DNA from: an uncultured Granulosicoccaceae bacterium
Lineage (GTDB): Bacteria > Pseudomonadota > Gammaproteobacteria > Granulosicoccales > Granulosicoccaceae
Length of the DNA stretch: 33,123 nt
Assembly: GCA_937922945.1 (NCBI GenBank)
Contig: CAKZUP010000005.1
Location: 1 to 33,123 of the forward strand
Reading direction: 5' to 3'
In this document: piece by piece, positions 32,571 to 33,123 of the stretch
Layout of the letters: every line of letters begins with the position of its first letter
Position numbering within the stretch: the stretch's first letter is position 1
Notes under the pieces: model-generated
What the model saw: only the letters and a program-made list of their open reading frames with translations
What the model was told of the DNA's origin: nothing
Databases searched by the model: none
Program-made: the position numbers and the translations under genes

Positions 32571-32726
32571 TTACTTGATCTTTGATTCTTTGTACATCAC
32601 GTGCTTACGCACTTTAGGATCAAACTTCTTCATCTCAAGCTTTTCGGTCATGGTGCGCTTGTTCTTTGTGGTCGTGTAGAAATGACCTGTACCCGCACTC
32701 GATACCATTTTGATTTTGTCTCGCAT
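32571..32726 (-). CDS. rpmG: 50S ribosomal protein L33
   Basis: A 51-residue basic protein read directly from 32726: [20 protein letters not shown], then [20 protein letters not shown] and [11 protein letters not shown], ending in TAA at 32573-32571. This is the typical gammaproteobacterial L33 pattern ([27 protein letters not shown]). It lacks the paired CxxC zinc motifs, so it is the zinc-independent form. It follows rpmB by 62 bp, the standard order. Confidence 0.97.
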   Translation of the reverse strand: MRDKIKMVSSAGTGHFYTTTKNKRTMTEKLEMKKFDPKVRKHVMYKESKIK

Positions 32727-32788
32727 AATTCTTTCCTGCTCTTGTCTACAACTTGCCCGGGAAGTTGCCCGGGTGTGGCCTGCGCGTA

Positions 32789-33022
32789 CTAGGCAGCTTT
32801 ACCAGCGCGGATATCTTTGAGCACGGCGTCTATACCGCGCTTATCGATGATGCGCATGCCTTTCGAAGACAACCGCAATGTCACGAAACGATTCTCGCTG
32901 GCTACCCAAAACCGGTGGGTGTGTAAATTTGGCAAAAAACGCCGACGCCGCCGGTTCTTGGCGTGTGACACGTTGTTGCCGGACATTGGCGCTTTGCCGG
33001 TGACTTGGCACACTCTAGACAT
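32789..33022 (-). CDS. rpmB: 50S ribosomal protein L28
   Basis: A 77-residue basic protein starting at 33022 ([20 protein letters not shown]), with GGAG eight bases upstream. [20 protein letters not shown] and [19 protein letters not shown] match L28. An ATG seven codons upstream is in frame but has no family support. Only one N-terminal cysteine (Cys5) is present, so this is the zinc-free form. First gene of rpmB-rpmG. Confidence 0.97.
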   Translation of the reverse strand: MSRVCQVTGKAPMSGNNVSHAKNRRRRRFLPNLHTHRFWVASENRFVTLRLSSKGMRIIDKRGIDAVLKDIRAGKAA

Positions 33023-33064
33023 CGAAAACTCCGAAATATTCATTTACTAACGCTTAGCCGGAGA

Positions 33065-33093
33065 AGGATAGCGAATTGTCTGCCAAGGCTCAA
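33065..33093 (-). promoter_or_regulatory. candidate rpmB promoter
   Basis: On the minus strand TTGAGC (33093-33088), a 17-bp spacer and TATCCT (33070-33065) make a reasonable sigma70 promoter about 40 bp before the rpmB ATG. Confidence 0.55.
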
Positions 33094-33123
33094 GCGATAT
33101 CGGCAATATTGGGCAATTAATTT

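Overview
This window looks like ordinary chromosome from a free-living, probably marine gammaproteobacterium of moderate GC (roughly 47-49% by eye). TypA, FolB, Cca, L28, L33, ZapE, UppP and PncB all read like gammaproteobacterial homologues. Lipoproteins with VSAC or LSAC lipoboxes and a GlyGly-CTERM-like tail suit a Gram-negative envelope. The species cannot be fixed from the sequence. I see no prophage, insertion sequence, CRISPR array, rRNA or tRNA.

Layout. (1) 1-4376, minus: a tightly overlapped purine-salvage/catabolism operon, ade-xdhA-xdhB (adenine to hypoxanthine to xanthine to urate), with xdhB cut by the window edge. (2) 4377-8072, plus: typA, starting at a TTG codon, then a photolyase/cryptochrome-family gene 11 bp downstream. 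An array of five 11-bp direct repeats sits between the divergent ade and typA. (3) 8230-9675, plus: a PKD/propeller-type lipoprotein. (4) 9755-13306, minus: an unusual compact cluster in the order MotA-like membrane protein, degenerate PilZ-like protein, ZapE ATPase, alpha/alpha-toroid protein. (5) 13642-14580, minus: a YgjP/DUF45 metallopeptidase, divergent from a CPA1 Na+/H+ antiporter. (6) 14657-20094, plus: antiporter, 2Fe-2S ferredoxin, class I aminotransferase, nicotinate phosphoribosyltransferase (pncB) and an MDR oxidoreductase. (7) 20159-22052, minus: a DM13-domain lipoprotein and an unrecognised membrane protein. (8) 22423-25878, plus: an NDUFA9-like NAD(P)-binding protein, a LysR regulator and a secreted GlyGly-CTERM-like protein. 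(9) 25939-29783: an aminopeptidase lipoprotein divergent from cca, a VanZ-like protein, a small membrane protein and an exported protein. (10) 29828-33022, minus: uppP, a MidA/NDUFAF7-type methyltransferase, folB, then the rpmB-rpmG ribosomal operon with a clear intrinsic terminator.

Most genes are housekeeping or envelope functions. Points worth a second look: the MotA/PilZ/ZapE cluster without flagellar genes; a SPRTN-like metallopeptidase and a photolyase that both carry a possible sliding-clamp-binding peptide at a terminus; a Cca enzyme that has lost its HD phosphohydrolase signature; and a recurring pattern of short (11-17 bp), partly decayed tandem repeats in the spacers. No single region is clearly a new defence or mobile system. 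All calls rest on reading motifs; no database search was run.
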